Both the position numbers and the translations under genes were made by a program. 64,000 nucleotides of DNA from Ruminococcus sp. (lineage in GTDB: Bacteria > Bacillota > Clostridia > Oscillospirales > Ruminococcaceae): positions 1 to 64,000 of the forward strand of contig JAFWTA010000027.1 of NCBI GenBank assembly GCA_017519145.1. The letters run 5' to 3'. A model generated the notes under the pieces. That model was not told the DNA's origin and did no database searches. It worked only from the letters and a program-made list of their open reading frames with translations. Below, one piece after another: positions 7,441 through 16,803 of the stretch (positions are counted from its first letter, which is position 1; the number at the start of each line of letters is the position of its first letter).

Positions 7441-10303
7441 CATCGACCTCCTTTTCGGGCTTTTTGCTTCCGTCGTACAGTATGACCTCGGTGTCCTCGA
7501 CCCTGCCTACGTCCTCGCCTATGAGGGACTCGCAGACCTGATCGTAGACCTCAGCCCTGTAGTTGAAGGGCGGCTGCTCCTGAAGCTCCTCCTGCGGAGC
7601 CTCCTCTGCGGGAGCTGTTCTCCTGCGCCGGCGCAGCCTTCTTCTGTCGTGAAGCATTGCCAGTATTATCAGTCCGAGACTGACGAAAGATATAGTCACA
7701 CCCAAAGGGAAGCCCTCAGGGGTATACTCTATGCGGATATCGTGGCTGCCTTCAGAGACCTTTACGCCTGTCATAGCCTGAAGGAGCTTGAAGGTCTCTG
7801 CCCGTTCGCCGTCAACGTATACTTTCCAGCCCTTTTCGTAAGGAATGGACAGGAAGAGTATGCCGTCTTCCTTTGCGGTGAGCTCTCCCCTTATCTTCCT
7901 GTCGGAAAACTCGGTTATATTGAGCTGTTCATCGGCAAGCTCGTCGTAAGCCCTGTCGAATATCTTCGTATCAAGAGCGTATATCATCAGCTTGAAGTTG
8001 CCTGTCTTGTGGTCCTTGTTGGAGGTTATCCTCACTGTTGAGGTCTCTCCGCCCTGACCGTTGCCCATGGGGAAGACTATGGGGTAGCTCTCTATGAGCT
8101 TGCCCGAGTCCACCACATCATCGCCGCACTTTATCTCAAGGGAATCGCAGGTGCCGCCCGTACCGTTGGCATAGCCGTAAAGGTAGCTGCCGTCGATGCA
8201 GTCATAGGTGTATAAAGCGCTTCCTGTGGGCTCATCTGAGTCGTTCTGGAATGTATAGTTTCCGTAGCCGTTCTTTGTTACTTCAAGTCCGTCGTATTCC
8301 ACAAGAGCCACGGGCTGGGGAACGAAAAGCTTGTCCTCCACGCCTGAGACCCTGCGGATAAGGTCGTTCTGATACTCGAAAGGATTGGCGCCGCCGTTGT
8401 CCTCCATGAGGAGCACCTTGTCCTTGACCATGAAGCCCATTGACAGAGGATAGCGGTTCTTGTAGAGATGTGTGCTTCCCGAGGAGTCCTCCTCTTCAAG
8501 CACCCAGCCCTCTGAGTTGAGTGTGCCGCCCTTCTTGATGATGTATTTTATTCCCAGAAGTGAATTTACAACAGGGGTAGAAGTTCTGTAATAATATCTG
8601 TTTCCAGCCTCCGAGGCGTAGAGTCCCAGACGCTTGAACATGGTCGTCACCGAGACATTTGCTGCCGACGAGAACTGCGATACTCCGCGGTATCCGTACA
8701 GCGCACTGTCGTTGAGGGTGTAGGTCTGAGTCATCTCCAGACGGTAGAAAAGGTCCTTATCACTGCTTTTCACCTTGTCAAGAAGCGGTTTTACGTCACC
8801 GTAGCTTGCAGGGTAGTCGTAGTAGCCTGTGGTGTCCACGGTCCTGACGCCTATCTGTGCATTGCTGACGAATTCGCTGAGCACCGCTGCCGTAAGGGCA
8901 AATGTCAGCAGCACGTTTCTCCTCTTTGCAGTCTTGAAGGGGAATATCTTCGCCGCTATGAATATGAGCCAGAAGGCTATGGTGATGACGATGGAGCTCT
9001 TGAAAGCCTGTGTGGGCTTGAAGGCGTCACCCTCTACCATGCGGTTGAGGACGAACACCGCAACCGGAGCTATGGGCATCAGTATGAGCTGGTATATCTT
9101 TATGCCCTTTTTGAGCATGATATCCAGCGCCCTGAACGCCGACGCCGCCAGTACAAAGCTGAATATAAAAGCAAATCTGTATGGTATCTGATTGGTGAAG
9201 TGGAAGCCGTGCCAGATGAAGTTGAGGATATTCATGTTGCAGCTCACGGCGATGATGCCCAGCATTATCAGTGACGATACCTTCTCCCTTATCTTTATGC
9301 CGAATGACAGCAGGAACACTCCGAAGAGGAGCACCGCCAGCATTCCGCAGGCAAAGTTGGGAAGTCCGTCCACCTTTGTGGGCTCATTGTATGAGAGCAG
9401 ATTTGCGAATATCTTCTTCCAGTCCTCATAGAAGGACATCTCACGGGGCATGGTGTTGTTTGCGCTGTATGTGAGCTGTAATCCGCAGTATGCAGGCAGG
9501 AGGATGAAGGCTCCCAGACCTATTCCGAGGACTGAGGAGCGTATCATCAGGAAAAGCTTCCTGAACCAGTCCTTAATGCCCCTGCACTCGATGATGCTTG
9601 CCGAGGCGAACATGAATACCGAGAATATACAGGTGAAATATCCCACATAGTAGTTTGCTATGAGTGACAGCGCGAGACCGAAGGTGAACACCTTCCATTT
9701 TCCCTCGCGGCATATCATGACGATGCCCGTCATCACCAGAGGGAACAGTGCTATGGTGTCGAACCACATTACGTTCCAGTAATAGCCCAGAGTATAGCTG
9801 CAAAGGGCGTACATCACCGAGAACATACATATGGTGAAGTCCCTGCGCTTGTATGTATACCGCAGGAATGTGCTGAAAAAGGCTCCTGCGAAACCTATCT
9901 TTGCCGCCAGTATGAACGTAAGCGCGTCACGTTCATTGCCCTCGCCGAAGAATACCGAGAGCCAGTTCAGCGGACTTGCCGCGTAATAGGATATGAGCGA
10001 CAGGAAATTGCTGCCCATACCGTTTTCCCATGAGTACAGGAAGGAGCCGCCGCTTGTCAGCTTCTCGTGTACCACCCTGAAAAACGGGTAGTACTGATGC
10101 CACAGGTCGACAACAAGTATCTGCCTGTCTCCGAAGGGATGAATGCCGTAAATGCCGAAGGCATACAGCATTATCGCAAATGGGATAAGGAACGAAAGCA
10201 GGAAGTACAGGACTCCCTTATCGTACAGTATCCCGTAGAATTTTCCTTTTCTGAACCGCTCAAGCCTTGTGCGCCTTGCGGCTCTTTTTTCCTCTTTGTT
10301 CAT
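7400..10303 (-). CDS. YfhO-type large membrane protein
   Basis: 967 residues. About 13 membrane helices fill residues 30-480. A large extracytoplasmic domain follows (about 490-870, rich in Tyr and Gly), then a last helix and a basic plus acidic cytoplasmic tail. The N-terminal pattern (DLWHQYYPFF, GSFLYSWENGMGSNF) is the YfhO signature. YfhO proteins are GT-C-like and in Bacillus and Listeria take part in glycosylating teichoic acids with a lipid-linked sugar. Start chosen at 10303 (GAGAGGG upstream); a longer in-frame reading would run into ecfT and adds an unlikely basic peptide. Its place between ecfT and truA is unusual. Confidence 0.85.
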   Translation of the reverse strand: MNKEEKRAARRTRLERFRKGKFYGILYDKGVLYFLLSFLIPFAIMLYAFGIYGIHPFGDRQILVVDLWHQYYPFFRVVHEKLTSGGSFLYSWENGMGSNFLSLISYYAASPLNWLSVFFGEGNERDALTFILAAKIGFAGAFFSTFLRYTYKRRDFTICMFSVMYALCSYTLGYYWNVMWFDTIALFPLVMTGIVMICREGKWKVFTFGLALSLIANYYVGYFTCIFSVFMFASASIIECRGIKDWFRKLFLMIRSSVLGIGLGAFILLPAYCGLQLTYSANNTMPREMSFYEDWKKIFANLLSYNEPTKVDGLPNFACGMLAVLLFGVFLLSFGIKIREKVSSLIMLGIIAVSCNMNILNFIWHGFHFTNQIPYRFAFIFSFVLAASAFRALDIMLKKGIKIYQLILMPIAPVAVFVLNRMVEGDAFKPTQAFKSSIVITIAFWLIFIAAKIFPFKTAKRRNVLLTFALTAAVLSEFVSNAQIGVRTVDTTGYYDYPASYGDVKPLLDKVKSSDKDLFYRLEMTQTYTLNDSALYGYRGVSQFSSAANVSVTTMFKRLGLYASEAGNRYYYRTSTPVVNSLLGIKYIIKKGGTLNSEGWVLEEEDSSGSTHLYKNRYPLSMGFMVKDKVLLMEDNGGANPFEYQNDLIRRVSGVEDKLFVPQPVALVEYDGLEVTKNGYGNYTFQNDSDEPTGSALYTYDCIDGSYLYGYANGTGGTCDSLEIKCGDDVVDSGKLIESYPIVFPMGNGQGGETSTVRITSNKDHKTGNFKLMIYALDTKIFDRAYDELADEQLNITEFSDRKIRGELTAKEDGILFLSIPYEKGWKVYVDGERAETFKLLQAMTGVKVSEGSHDIRIEYTPEGFPLGVTISFVSLGLIILAMLHDRRRLRRRRRTAPAEEAPQEELQEQPPFNYRAEVYDQVCESLIGEDVGRVEDTEVILYDGSKKPEKEVDDAKSESDHSVQGD

Positions 10304-10326
10304 TTTTACCCTCTCTTTTGTTCTTG

Positions 10327-11130
10327 TCAGAACAGCCTTCCCAGAACTATAACTCCCGCAAGGAACAGGGCAGTCACACCCAGTGCGATATAGTCGCGTG
10401 GGGCAGACTTCAGCTGTCTGAGGCGCGTTCTGCCTTCGCCGCCGTGGTAGCAGCGGCACTCCATAGCCGTAGCCAGTTCGTCCGCGCGTCTGAACGCGGA
10501 GATGAACAGGGGAACAAGTATGGAGATGAGGTTCTTTGCTCTCGTCGTGAAGCTTCCTGTATCTATTTCGGCTCCACGGGCTTTCTGTGCGGACATTATC
10601 TTGTCCGTCTCCTCGATGAGTGTGGGGATGAATCTGAGCGCTATGGACATCATCATCGCCAGCTCATGTACGGGGAACTTTATCTTTCTCAGCGGCGAGA
10701 GCAGCCGCTCTATGGCGTCGGTCAGGGTTATGGGCGAGGTAGTGTAGGTCAGCAGTGAGCTTCCCATGATAAGAAGGACTATCCTTATGACCATAAACAC
10801 GCTGGTGTGTACGCCTTCGTCTGTTATCTTTATGAATTTCCAATGCAGCAGCACATTTCCGCGGCTCATGAAGAACAGGTTTATGACAGCTGTTATCATA
10901 AGGAAGATAAACAGCGGCTTGACGCTCTTCACGAACATTTTCAGCGGTATCTTCGACAGAAGTATGGCTCCTATGGTAAAGACGGCTCCCACTGCGAGGC
11001 AGAGGTAATTGCCGCCGGAAAAAAGCATTACGATATAGAGAATGGTTATCACTATCTTGAATCTTGGGTCAAGCTTGTGGATAACGCTGTCTCCGGGGAA
11101 ATACTGTCCGATGGTGATATCTCTCAGCAT
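10327..11130 (-). CDS. ecfT: ECF transporter transmembrane subunit EcfT
   Basis: 267 residues with five or six membrane helices. The opening (GQYFPGDSVIHKLDPRFK) is typical of EcfT. The two cytoplasmic coupling motifs that grip the ATPases appear as QKARGAEID and AMECRCYHGGEGRTR; the second has CRC where ARG is common. EcfT links interchangeable substrate-binding S components (vitamins, metals) to the EcfA1/A2 ATPases. It starts directly after the ecfA2 stop, so the three genes form a translational unit. No S component is encoded nearby, consistent with a group II ECF module. Confidence 0.93.
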   Translation of the reverse strand: MLRDITIGQYFPGDSVIHKLDPRFKIVITILYIVMLFSGGNYLCLAVGAVFTIGAILLSKIPLKMFVKSVKPLFIFLMITAVINLFFMSRGNVLLHWKFIKITDEGVHTSVFMVIRIVLLIMGSSLLTYTTSPITLTDAIERLLSPLRKIKFPVHELAMMMSIALRFIPTLIEETDKIMSAQKARGAEIDTGSFTTRAKNLISILVPLFISAFRRADELATAMECRCYHGGEGRTRLRQLKSAPRDYIALGVTALFLAGVIVLGRLF

Positions 11131-11994
11131 TCAGCGTACCTCCCTTTCCTTCAGCTTCCTTAGCAGCAGGTCACGGGCATAGCCCACTGTGTAGACCTCC
11201 TTGCCGAAGTCAAGTCCTCTGCGTCTGAGTTCTCCGAAGACCTTGGTTATCTGGGGTACGTCCAGACCTATCTCGGATATCTCGTCGGCTCTTGCGAAGA
11301 CCTTTACCGTCTCGTCGTAGCAGAAGAGCTTTGCCTTGCTCATGACAAGTATCTTGTCCGCGAAGGAAGCGATATCCTCCATGCTGTGAGAGACTATGAG
11401 GATGGTATTCTTTGTGCGCTCATGATAGCGCTTGATATGCTCGAGTATCTTGTCCCTGCCCGCGGGGTCAAGACCTGCGGTGGGCTCGTCGAGAATGAGC
11501 ACCTTAGGCTCCATAGCCATAACGCCTGCGATAGCCACGCGGCGCTTCTGACCGCCCGAAAGCTCAAAGGGAGAGCGCTCAAGGAGCTCCTCCGAAAGAC
11601 CTATATCATTTGCGGTCTCATGGACGCGGCGCTTTATCTCAGCCTCGTCAAGTCCCATATTCCTGGGGCCGAAGGCGATGTCCTTGTAGACGGTCTCCTC
11701 GAATATCTGATACTCGGGGTACTGGAAAACAAGCCCCACCTTAAAGCGCACATCTCTTATCTTGTCCTTGTCCGCCCAGATGTCCTTTCCGTCGAGAAGC
11801 ACCTTTCCCGACGTAGGCTTGAGGAGTCCGTTGAAATGCTGAATGAGCGTGGATTTGCCTGAGCCTGTATGCCCCATGACGCCCACCATTTCGCCCTCTT
11901 CTATTTTAAGGCTCACATGGTCCACAGCGGTCTTCTCAAAGGGAGTACCGGGACTGTAGGTGTATGTGAGCTCCTGTGTTTCAAGGATAGCCAA
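11131..11994 (-). CDS. ecfA2: ECF transporter ATPase EcfA2
   Basis: 287 residues from a TTG start at 11994 (AAAGGAG eight bases upstream; residues 1-8 read (M)AILETQEL). Upstream in-frame sequence lacks family similarity. Walker A is GHTGSGKST, the signature is LSGGQKRR, and Walker B is VLILDEPTAGLDP. It pairs with EcfA1 to hydrolyse ATP for the shared EcfT module. Its stop codon adjoins the EcfT start. Confidence 0.93.
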   Translation of the reverse strand: MAILETQELTYTYSPGTPFEKTAVDHVSLKIEEGEMVGVMGHTGSGKSTLIQHFNGLLKPTSGKVLLDGKDIWADKDKIRDVRFKVGLVFQYPEYQIFEETVYKDIAFGPRNMGLDEAEIKRRVHETANDIGLSEELLERSPFELSGGQKRRVAIAGVMAMEPKVLILDEPTAGLDPAGRDKILEHIKRYHERTKNTILIVSHSMEDIASFADKILVMSKAKLFCYDETVKVFARADEISEIGLDVPQITKVFGELRRRGLDFGKEVYTVGYARDLLLRKLKEREVR

Positions 11995-12029
11995 TTCTAT
12001 TCTCCTTTTCTTTCCTGTGAGCTGTGCGG

Positions 12030-12881
12030 CTATTCCGCAAACAGCTTTTCGATGGCAGCCGCGCACTCCTCCTCGGTGATTATCTCGGGAGAGATATCAC
12101 AGCCTGCCTTTATCAGCTCCCATGCCAGCTCTGTCACCTGCGGCACATCGAGACCGATAGCCTTCAGCTTCTCCACCTGCGAGAAGACTTTCTCGGGGAC
12201 ATCGTCAAGGACGACCTCGCCCTTGTCCATGACCACTACTCTGTCGCAGTCCGCAGCCTCGTCCATATAATGTGTGATGAGGACTATGGTTATGCCCTTT
12301 TCGCGGTTCATGCGGTGTATGGTGGCAAGCACCTCCCTGCGTCCCTGTGGGTCCAGCATGGCAGTGGGCTCGTCAAGGATTATGCACTTGGGCTCCATTG
12401 CGATTATGCCTGCTATCGCCACCCTCTGCTTCTGACCGCCCGAGAGCTGGCTGGGAGAATGCAGCCTGTACTCGTACATTCCCACGGCTTTCAGGCTGTC
12501 GTCCACTCGTTTTCGCATCTCCTCATAGGGGACGCCCAAATTTTCCAGAGCGAAGGCAACGTCCTCCTCGACTATCGAGGAGACTATCTGATTATCGGGG
12601 TTCTGGAACACCATGCCTGCGCGCTGACGCAGGTCAAAGAGCTTTTCCCCGTCCTTGGTGTCTATACCGTCCACCGTTACCGTTCCCTCGGTGGGGAGCA
12701 GTATGGCGTTCAGATGTTTGGCGAGGGTGGATTTGCCGCAGCCATTGTGCCCCAGCACCGCCACAAACTCACCCTGCTTTATGTCAAGGTCTATGCCTTT
12801 CAGTACCTCCACGGGCTTTTTATCCTCGTCGTCGGTCTCATATGAAAAGTGCAGACCCCTGATCTCGATTATATTATCCAT
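12030..12881 (-). CDS. ecfA1: ECF transporter ATPase EcfA1
   Basis: 283 residues. Walker [10 protein letters not shown] (residues 44-52), signature LSGGQKQR and Walker [14 protein letters not shown] identify an ABC ATPase. The C-terminal extension ([30 protein letters not shown]) is characteristic of EcfA1 (CbiO family). It begins two bases after the stop of the lipoprotein gene at 12884, whose end carries its AGGGA ribosome site, so it may be read from that upstream gene. Confidence 0.93.
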   Translation of the reverse strand: MDNIIEIRGLHFSYETDDEDKKPVEVLKGIDLDIKQGEFVAVLGHNGCGKSTLAKHLNAILLPTEGTVTVDGIDTKDGEKLFDLRQRAGMVFQNPDNQIVSSIVEEDVAFALENLGVPYEEMRKRVDDSLKAVGMYEYRLHSPSQLSGGQKQRVAIAGIIAMEPKCIILDEPTAMLDPQGRREVLATIHRMNREKGITIVLITHYMDEAADCDRVVVMDKGEVVLDDVPEKVFSQVEKLKAIGLDVPQVTELAWELIKAGCDISPEIITEEECAAAIEKLFAE

Positions 12882-12883
12882 AT

Positions 12884-13747
12884 TTATCCCTGTTCTTCAA
12901 CAAAAGTTATAGTTGAGCAGATCATAAGAGCTTCCTCTCTTGATCTTGCGTGGACAGAAAGTGTATACTCGGTATTCGGGTCGGCAAACGCGCCTACCCA
13001 AAAGCTTCCGCTGTCATCCTTATCCTCATTGCCGCCTAATAATATATCAGGCATTGGATATGCATGAGCATATATATCATGTCCGTCAGAGTTCTTATAG
13101 AACACCTCGGGGAATTCTATAAAGCAAAGCCCCTTTGCCAGTGCCGCAGTATCAAAAGCTTCGGCATTTTCATCTGTACGGTCAGCGCTTGTGAAGGACA
13201 GCACTGCCTTGTAAAATGATGTACGGGTGCCGTCATATACCATACCGAGCTTTTCAAACGCCTCAGCGGTTTTTTCGTCACTTGCCTCAGGGAAGAAATC
13301 GTTTTCCTCCGAGCTATCTTCCTGTTTGCTCCAGTCGTTGCCATTCATCGTAATAACAGCAACGTCTTTTTCTGCATTTTTGAATTTTCCTAATATGATA
13401 CTTCCCGAAGATGATGTCTGATCTTCAACATCAGGCGGTACACGAAATCTCATTCTTCCGTCGGATACCTCTTTCCAGTCACCCGGTATCTCATAATCAG
13501 CAATAGGCTGTGCAGTAATATCCACACGTTCCATAGCTTTTTTTCTCATATCTGCAAGCAGTTGTTCAAGCTCCTCGGCAGTGGTCGTATACTCTGCAAA
13601 CAGATCGTCCGAACTTGTTGCTGTATCTTGTACGGAAGACGCATCTGCCTCGGCAGTCGGTGCTTCTTCCTTATCTTTTCCGCATGATACCGCAGAAAAA
13701 GCCATTACAGCGGCTGCTGCGATAATTGCCATAAATGCTTTTTTCAT
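12884..13747 (-). CDS. Hypothetical lipoprotein
   Basis: 287 residues. The signal peptide [22 protein letters not shown] ends in a lipobox-like SAVSC, followed by a Ser/Thr/Ala/Asp-rich stretch up to about residue 75. The rest is a globular domain without recognisable motifs; the phrase [20 protein letters not shown] resembles small secreted domains that start with 'the protein fits a regression-like beta fold', but I cannot name the family. The gene is clearly more A+T-rich than its ecf and methyltransferase neighbours, which may indicate later acquisition. It lies immediately upstream of ecfA1. Confidence 0.75.
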   Translation of the reverse strand: MKKAFMAIIAAAAVMAFSAVSCGKDKEEAPTAEADASSVQDTATSSDDLFAEYTTTAEELEQLLADMRKKAMERVDITAQPIADYEIPGDWKEVSDGRMRFRVPPDVEDQTSSSGSIILGKFKNAEKDVAVITMNGNDWSKQEDSSEENDFFPEASDEKTAEAFEKLGMVYDGTRTSFYKAVLSFTSADRTDENAEAFDTAALAKGLCFIEFPEVFYKNSDGHDIYAHAYPMPDILLGGNEDKDDSGSFWVGAFADPNTEYTLSVHARSREEALMICSTITFVEEQG

Positions 13748-13761
13748 TTATTTACCCTTTA

Positions 13762-13956
13762 TTACTTGAAATTAGCGATCTCCTCGGCTGTGGATACGAC
13801 GGGTTTTCCGTCCTTGTCGGTCAGTACGCACAGACCGCCCGAATAGCCGTCCTTGCGGTAGAGGTAGTTAACGCCTGTTTCCTTATCCACCCATATCTCG
13901 GTCTCTACGAGCTTGCCCTGTGAATATGTCTTGATAAATCTTTCGTTTTTTGCCAT
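13762..13956 (-). CDS. DUF6440 small protein
   Basis: 64 residues. The sequence runs FIKTYSQGKLVETEIWVDKETGVNYLYRKDG split over two strands and ends with SGGLCVLTDKDGKPVV. The 'VDKETGVNYL...GGL..L.D.DGKPV' pattern is the DUF6440 signature, a family of single-domain proteins of unknown function that is sometimes mislabelled as a transporter component. The start has AAAGGAG nine bases upstream. It lies 14 bases upstream of the lipoprotein gene and probably shares its transcript. Confidence 0.75.
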   Translation of the reverse strand: MAKNERFIKTYSQGKLVETEIWVDKETGVNYLYRKDGYSGGLCVLTDKDGKPVVSTAEEIANFK

Positions 13957-14058
13957 GTTTATTACTCCTTTGATTTCTGTGATTATTGATGTATAGTTTA
14001 TGCATTTATTGCAAGCCGCGCAGCAGCACGGCATATGGCTGTGGATATGCGGAAGGCT

Positions 14059-14925
14059 TTATTTTGCCTCCCAGATGGCTGTGGAGCCGCAGGGAAGCGT
14101 CATTCCCGTGGATTTCACGGGAAGCCCTATCTCATCGAAGCTTACCCTGCCGCCGAACCTGTCGGTGAGGACGCTTCCGAGGATATATCCCATTACCGAG
14201 GGAGAAAGTCCCGTGGTATAGCTGTTTATCAGGAAGAAAAGCGGCTCATCGGAGAGAACTCCCGAGCATAGCTTCACAAGGTCATAGACGCAGTTTTCAA
14301 GCTTCCAGACCTCTCCTCCCGGACCTCTGCCGTAGCTTGGGGGGTCCATTATCACCGCGTCGTACTTGCGTCCGCGGCGTATCTCACGGGCGATGAACTT
14401 CTCGCAGTCGTCCACTATCCAGCGGACGGGCTTGTCGGAAAGTCCCGAGGCAGCGGCATTGTCACGCGCCCACTGCACCATGCCCTTTGAGGCATCAACG
14501 TGGCATACGGAGGCTCCTGCCGCCGCACAGGCGAGAGTAGCTCCGCCGGTATAGGCAAAGAGGTTGAGGACGTTTATCTCCCGTCCTGCGTTCCTTATCT
14601 TGTCCGCCATGAAGTCCCAGTTCACAGCCTGTTCGGGGAAAAGTCCCGTATGCTTGAAGCCTGTGGGGCGGATATTGAAGGTAAGGTCTCCGTAGCTTAT
14701 ATTCCACGACTCGGAAAGCTTTCTGCGGAACTCCCACTTGCCGCCGCCCTGATTTGAGCGGTGGTAATGACCGTCGGCATTTCTCCACAGGGGATCGGTG
14801 CGCTCGGTCTTCCAGATTATCTGGGGGTCGGGACGGACAAGGCTCACGCTGCCCCATGTCTCCAGCTTTTCGCCGTCGGAGGTATCGAGTATTATATAAT
14901 CCTTCCAGTTATTTGCTGTTCTCAA
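14059..14925 (-). CDS. RlmI/RlmK-like SAM-dependent methyltransferase
   Basis: 288 residues from a TTG start eight bases after AAGGAG. The Rossmann SAM motif is NLFAYTGGATL (about 125-135), the acidic loop is HVDASKG, and the substrate motif is DPPSYGRGPGG, as in 23S rRNA cytosine methyltransferases of the RlmI/RlmK type. The N-terminal PUA domain of RlmI is absent, so it resembles the shorter stand-alone members. The likely target is rRNA; the exact base cannot be inferred. It follows glmM on the minus strand with a 31-base gap. Confidence 0.82.
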   Translation of the reverse strand: MRTANNWKDYIILDTSDGEKLETWGSVSLVRPDPQIIWKTERTDPLWRNADGHYHRSNQGGGKWEFRRKLSESWNISYGDLTFNIRPTGFKHTGLFPEQAVNWDFMADKIRNAGREINVLNLFAYTGGATLACAAAGASVCHVDASKGMVQWARDNAAASGLSDKPVRWIVDDCEKFIAREIRRGRKYDAVIMDPPSYGRGPGGEVWKLENCVYDLVKLCSGVLSDEPLFFLINSYTTGLSPSVMGYILGSVLTDRFGGRVSFDEIGLPVKSTGMTLPCGSTAIWEAK

Positions 14926-14956
14926 AATAAATGCTCCTTATAAGTGTTATCAGCGC

Positions 14957-16315
14957 TCAGACCTTGTAGGCACAGGTGTCCTTGATGGTCTGTGCTATCT
15001 CGACCGCCATATCGTTGATGCGTCCGAAATCTGCGCCCTCTATGAGGATGCGGACGATGGGCTCCTTGCCGCTCTCGCGGATGACAAGTCTTCCCTCGTC
15101 CCCCATTTCCCTGCCGAAGCTGTCGATGAGCTCGGTGATGTCCTTCTCGTTTTTCCAGAGCTCCTTGTAATGGGGATGTATCTTAACATTGAGCCTTACC
15201 TGCGGATATCTGGGCATATCTCCCGAAAGTCCGCTGAGAGGGCTTCCTTTTTCCTTCATTATGCTCAATAGCCTTACTCCTGCAAGCTGACCATCGCCGG
15301 TGCCCGAGTCGTCAAGGAAGATGATATGACCGTCGGGTTCGCCGCCCAGCTTGTAGCCGCCCTCCAGCATACGTTCAAGGACGTATCTTGTGCCTGCTCC
15401 CGAGCTCACCAGCTTTATGCCGTGGTCGGAGGCGTATCTGCGGAAGCCGAGGGTACTGCCTGCGGTGACCACTGCGGTATCCTTGAAAAGGGTACCCTTT
15501 TCCTTCATATACCGGGCGAAGATGGCAAGCTGCCTGTCTCCGTCAACGAGTTCGCCCTTTTCATCGACGGCTATGCACCTGTCTGCGTCGCCGTCAAAGG
15601 CAAGTCCGCAGTCGCAGCCGTTACCGATGACCACTTCCATGAGGCGGTGTACGTTGGTGCTGCCGCACTCCTTGTTTATATTCGTGCCGTCGGGCTTGTC
15701 AGCGATGACTATGGTCTCCGCTCCCAGCGCCGTGAACAGCTTTTCCGCGGTGGAAGCCGCACAGCCGTTGGCGCAGTCAAGAGCCACCTTCATGCCGCTG
15801 AAGTCAGCGCCCGTCAGCTCCCTGATGTGCTGTATGTATTCCTCCGCAGCTTTCTCGCCGTGGATTATCCTTCCCACCTTGTCGTGTGACTTCAGCTTTA
15901 TCTCCTCGGGAGCTGCCAGCACCAGCCTTTCTATCTCCTCCTCTGCCTCCTCCATGAGCTTGCAGCCCTTTGCGGAGAACAGCTTCAGACCGTTATACTC
16001 GGCGCTGTTGTGGCTTCCCGATATCATTATGCCTCCGTCGGCACCGTGGGCGCCGATAAGGTATGTTACCGCAGGAGTGGGAACAGTTCCCAGCAGCTCT
16101 GCGTCTGCTCCTACCGAGCATATACCTGCGCAGACCGCTGCCTCCAGCGCATCTGAGGACAGCCTTGTGTCCTTGCCGACAAGTATCCTCGTCTTTCCGC
16201 CGTCCTTTTTCGCCAGCACCAGTGCAGCGGCGCGTCCCGTCTGCATGGCGAGCTCACAGGTCAGGTCGGTGACGGCGATACCTCTCGGACCGTCGGTCCC
16301 GAAAAGTTTAGCCAT
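14957..16315 (-). CDS. glmM: Phosphoglucosamine mutase GlmM (divergent loops)
   Basis: 452 residues, the normal length. GlmM converts glucosamine-6-phosphate to glucosamine-1-phosphate for peptidoglycan and wall polymer precursors. The N-terminal FGTDGPRG, catalytic S101 in MISGSHNS and metal loop DGDADR (241-246) are present. Three loops depart from the family norm: SHNS for SHNP, the sugar loop GGEPDGH (324-330) for GGEQSGH, and the phosphate loop RESGKEP for RPSGTEP. The enzyme may therefore be a related hexose phosphomutase. AAGGAG precedes the ATG. A GTTGAGA heptad array lies just upstream at 16340-16367. Confidence 0.82.
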   Translation of the reverse strand: MAKLFGTDGPRGIAVTDLTCELAMQTGRAAALVLAKKDGGKTRILVGKDTRLSSDALEAAVCAGICSVGADAELLGTVPTPAVTYLIGAHGADGGIMISGSHNSAEYNGLKLFSAKGCKLMEEAEEEIERLVLAAPEEIKLKSHDKVGRIIHGEKAAEEYIQHIRELTGADFSGMKVALDCANGCAASTAEKLFTALGAETIVIADKPDGTNINKECGSTNVHRLMEVVIGNGCDCGLAFDGDADRCIAVDEKGELVDGDRQLAIFARYMKEKGTLFKDTAVVTAGSTLGFRRYASDHGIKLVSSGAGTRYVLERMLEGGYKLGGEPDGHIIFLDDSGTGDGQLAGVRLLSIMKEKGSPLSGLSGDMPRYPQVRLNVKIHPHYKELWKNEKDITELIDSFGREMGDEGRLVIRESGKEPIVRILIEGADFGRINDMAVEIAQTIKDTCAYKV

Positions 16316-16339
16316 TACGGAGTCTCCTTCTTTGAGTAA

Positions 16340-16367
16340 GTTGAAAGTTGAGAGTTGAGAGTTGAGA
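16340..16367. repeat. Four-unit heptad array, GTTGARA family
   Basis: GTTGAAA followed by three copies of GTTGAGA, exactly 28 bp. It ends one base before the stop codon of the minus-strand gene at 16369 and lies between that gene and glmM. Confidence 0.9.
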
Positions 16368-16368
16368 A

Positions 16369-16767
16369 TTATTGATGAGTTGTCAGCTTCCAGTATTTTC
16401 GTTTTACGCCGAAAGCACCTTTTTTCGTTGGCTTAAAGCCGAGAAAACTACAATACTCCAAGTAAGCTTCTTCAAGCTCATCATCATATTCAGGTTTATA
16501 CCCAATTATTTCTGAGATAGCAGGATTTGTTTTCCTTCCGTCTTTTTCATTATTTCGCTCGTGCTTTTCAATGCTGTTATCAACATAACCTATAAAACGG
16601 CTGGGATAGAACCGGTATCCTGTTTTTGAGTTGACCACTACAAAACAAGTTCCCATTCTCACCCGTTCTTTAGCATATTTTATTTCTTCATGGTCTTTAC
16701 TGCTGAGATAATTATCCATCACCTTTATGTTTGCTTTGAGGTCATCGATAGTTCTGATCAGTTCCAT
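16369..16767 (-). CDS. Hypothetical protein
   Basis: 132 residues, soluble, with GGAGG nine bases before the ATG. The middle (FYPSRFIGYVDNSIEKHERN, then DGRKTNPAI) resembles a motif I associate with the N-terminal part of some HNH/McrA-like proteins. No HNH or nuclease motif is present here, so no function is claimed. It is A+T-richer than the neighbouring glmM and ruvB genes, and its stop codon abuts the GTTGAGA array at 16340-16367. This could mark an inserted gene. Confidence 0.7.
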   Translation of the reverse strand: MELIRTIDDLKANIKVMDNYLSSKDHEEIKYAKERVRMGTCFVVVNSKTGYRFYPSRFIGYVDNSIEKHERNNEKDGRKTNPAISEIIGYKPEYDDELEEAYLEYCSFLGFKPTKKGAFGVKRKYWKLTTHQ

Positions 16768-16803
16768 TCAAACACCTCCAAATCAATCACACGAAAAAAG
16801 CCT

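Noticed and set aside
10304-10459. N-terminal extension of the YfhO gene into ecfT
   Set aside because: The added 52 residues are basic, lack similarity and overlap ecfT, while the ATG at 10303 has a good ribosome site.
12024-12845. Long open frame opposite ecfA1 (273 codons)
   Set aside because: Antisense to a clear ABC ATPase; composition is a mirror of the conserved gene.
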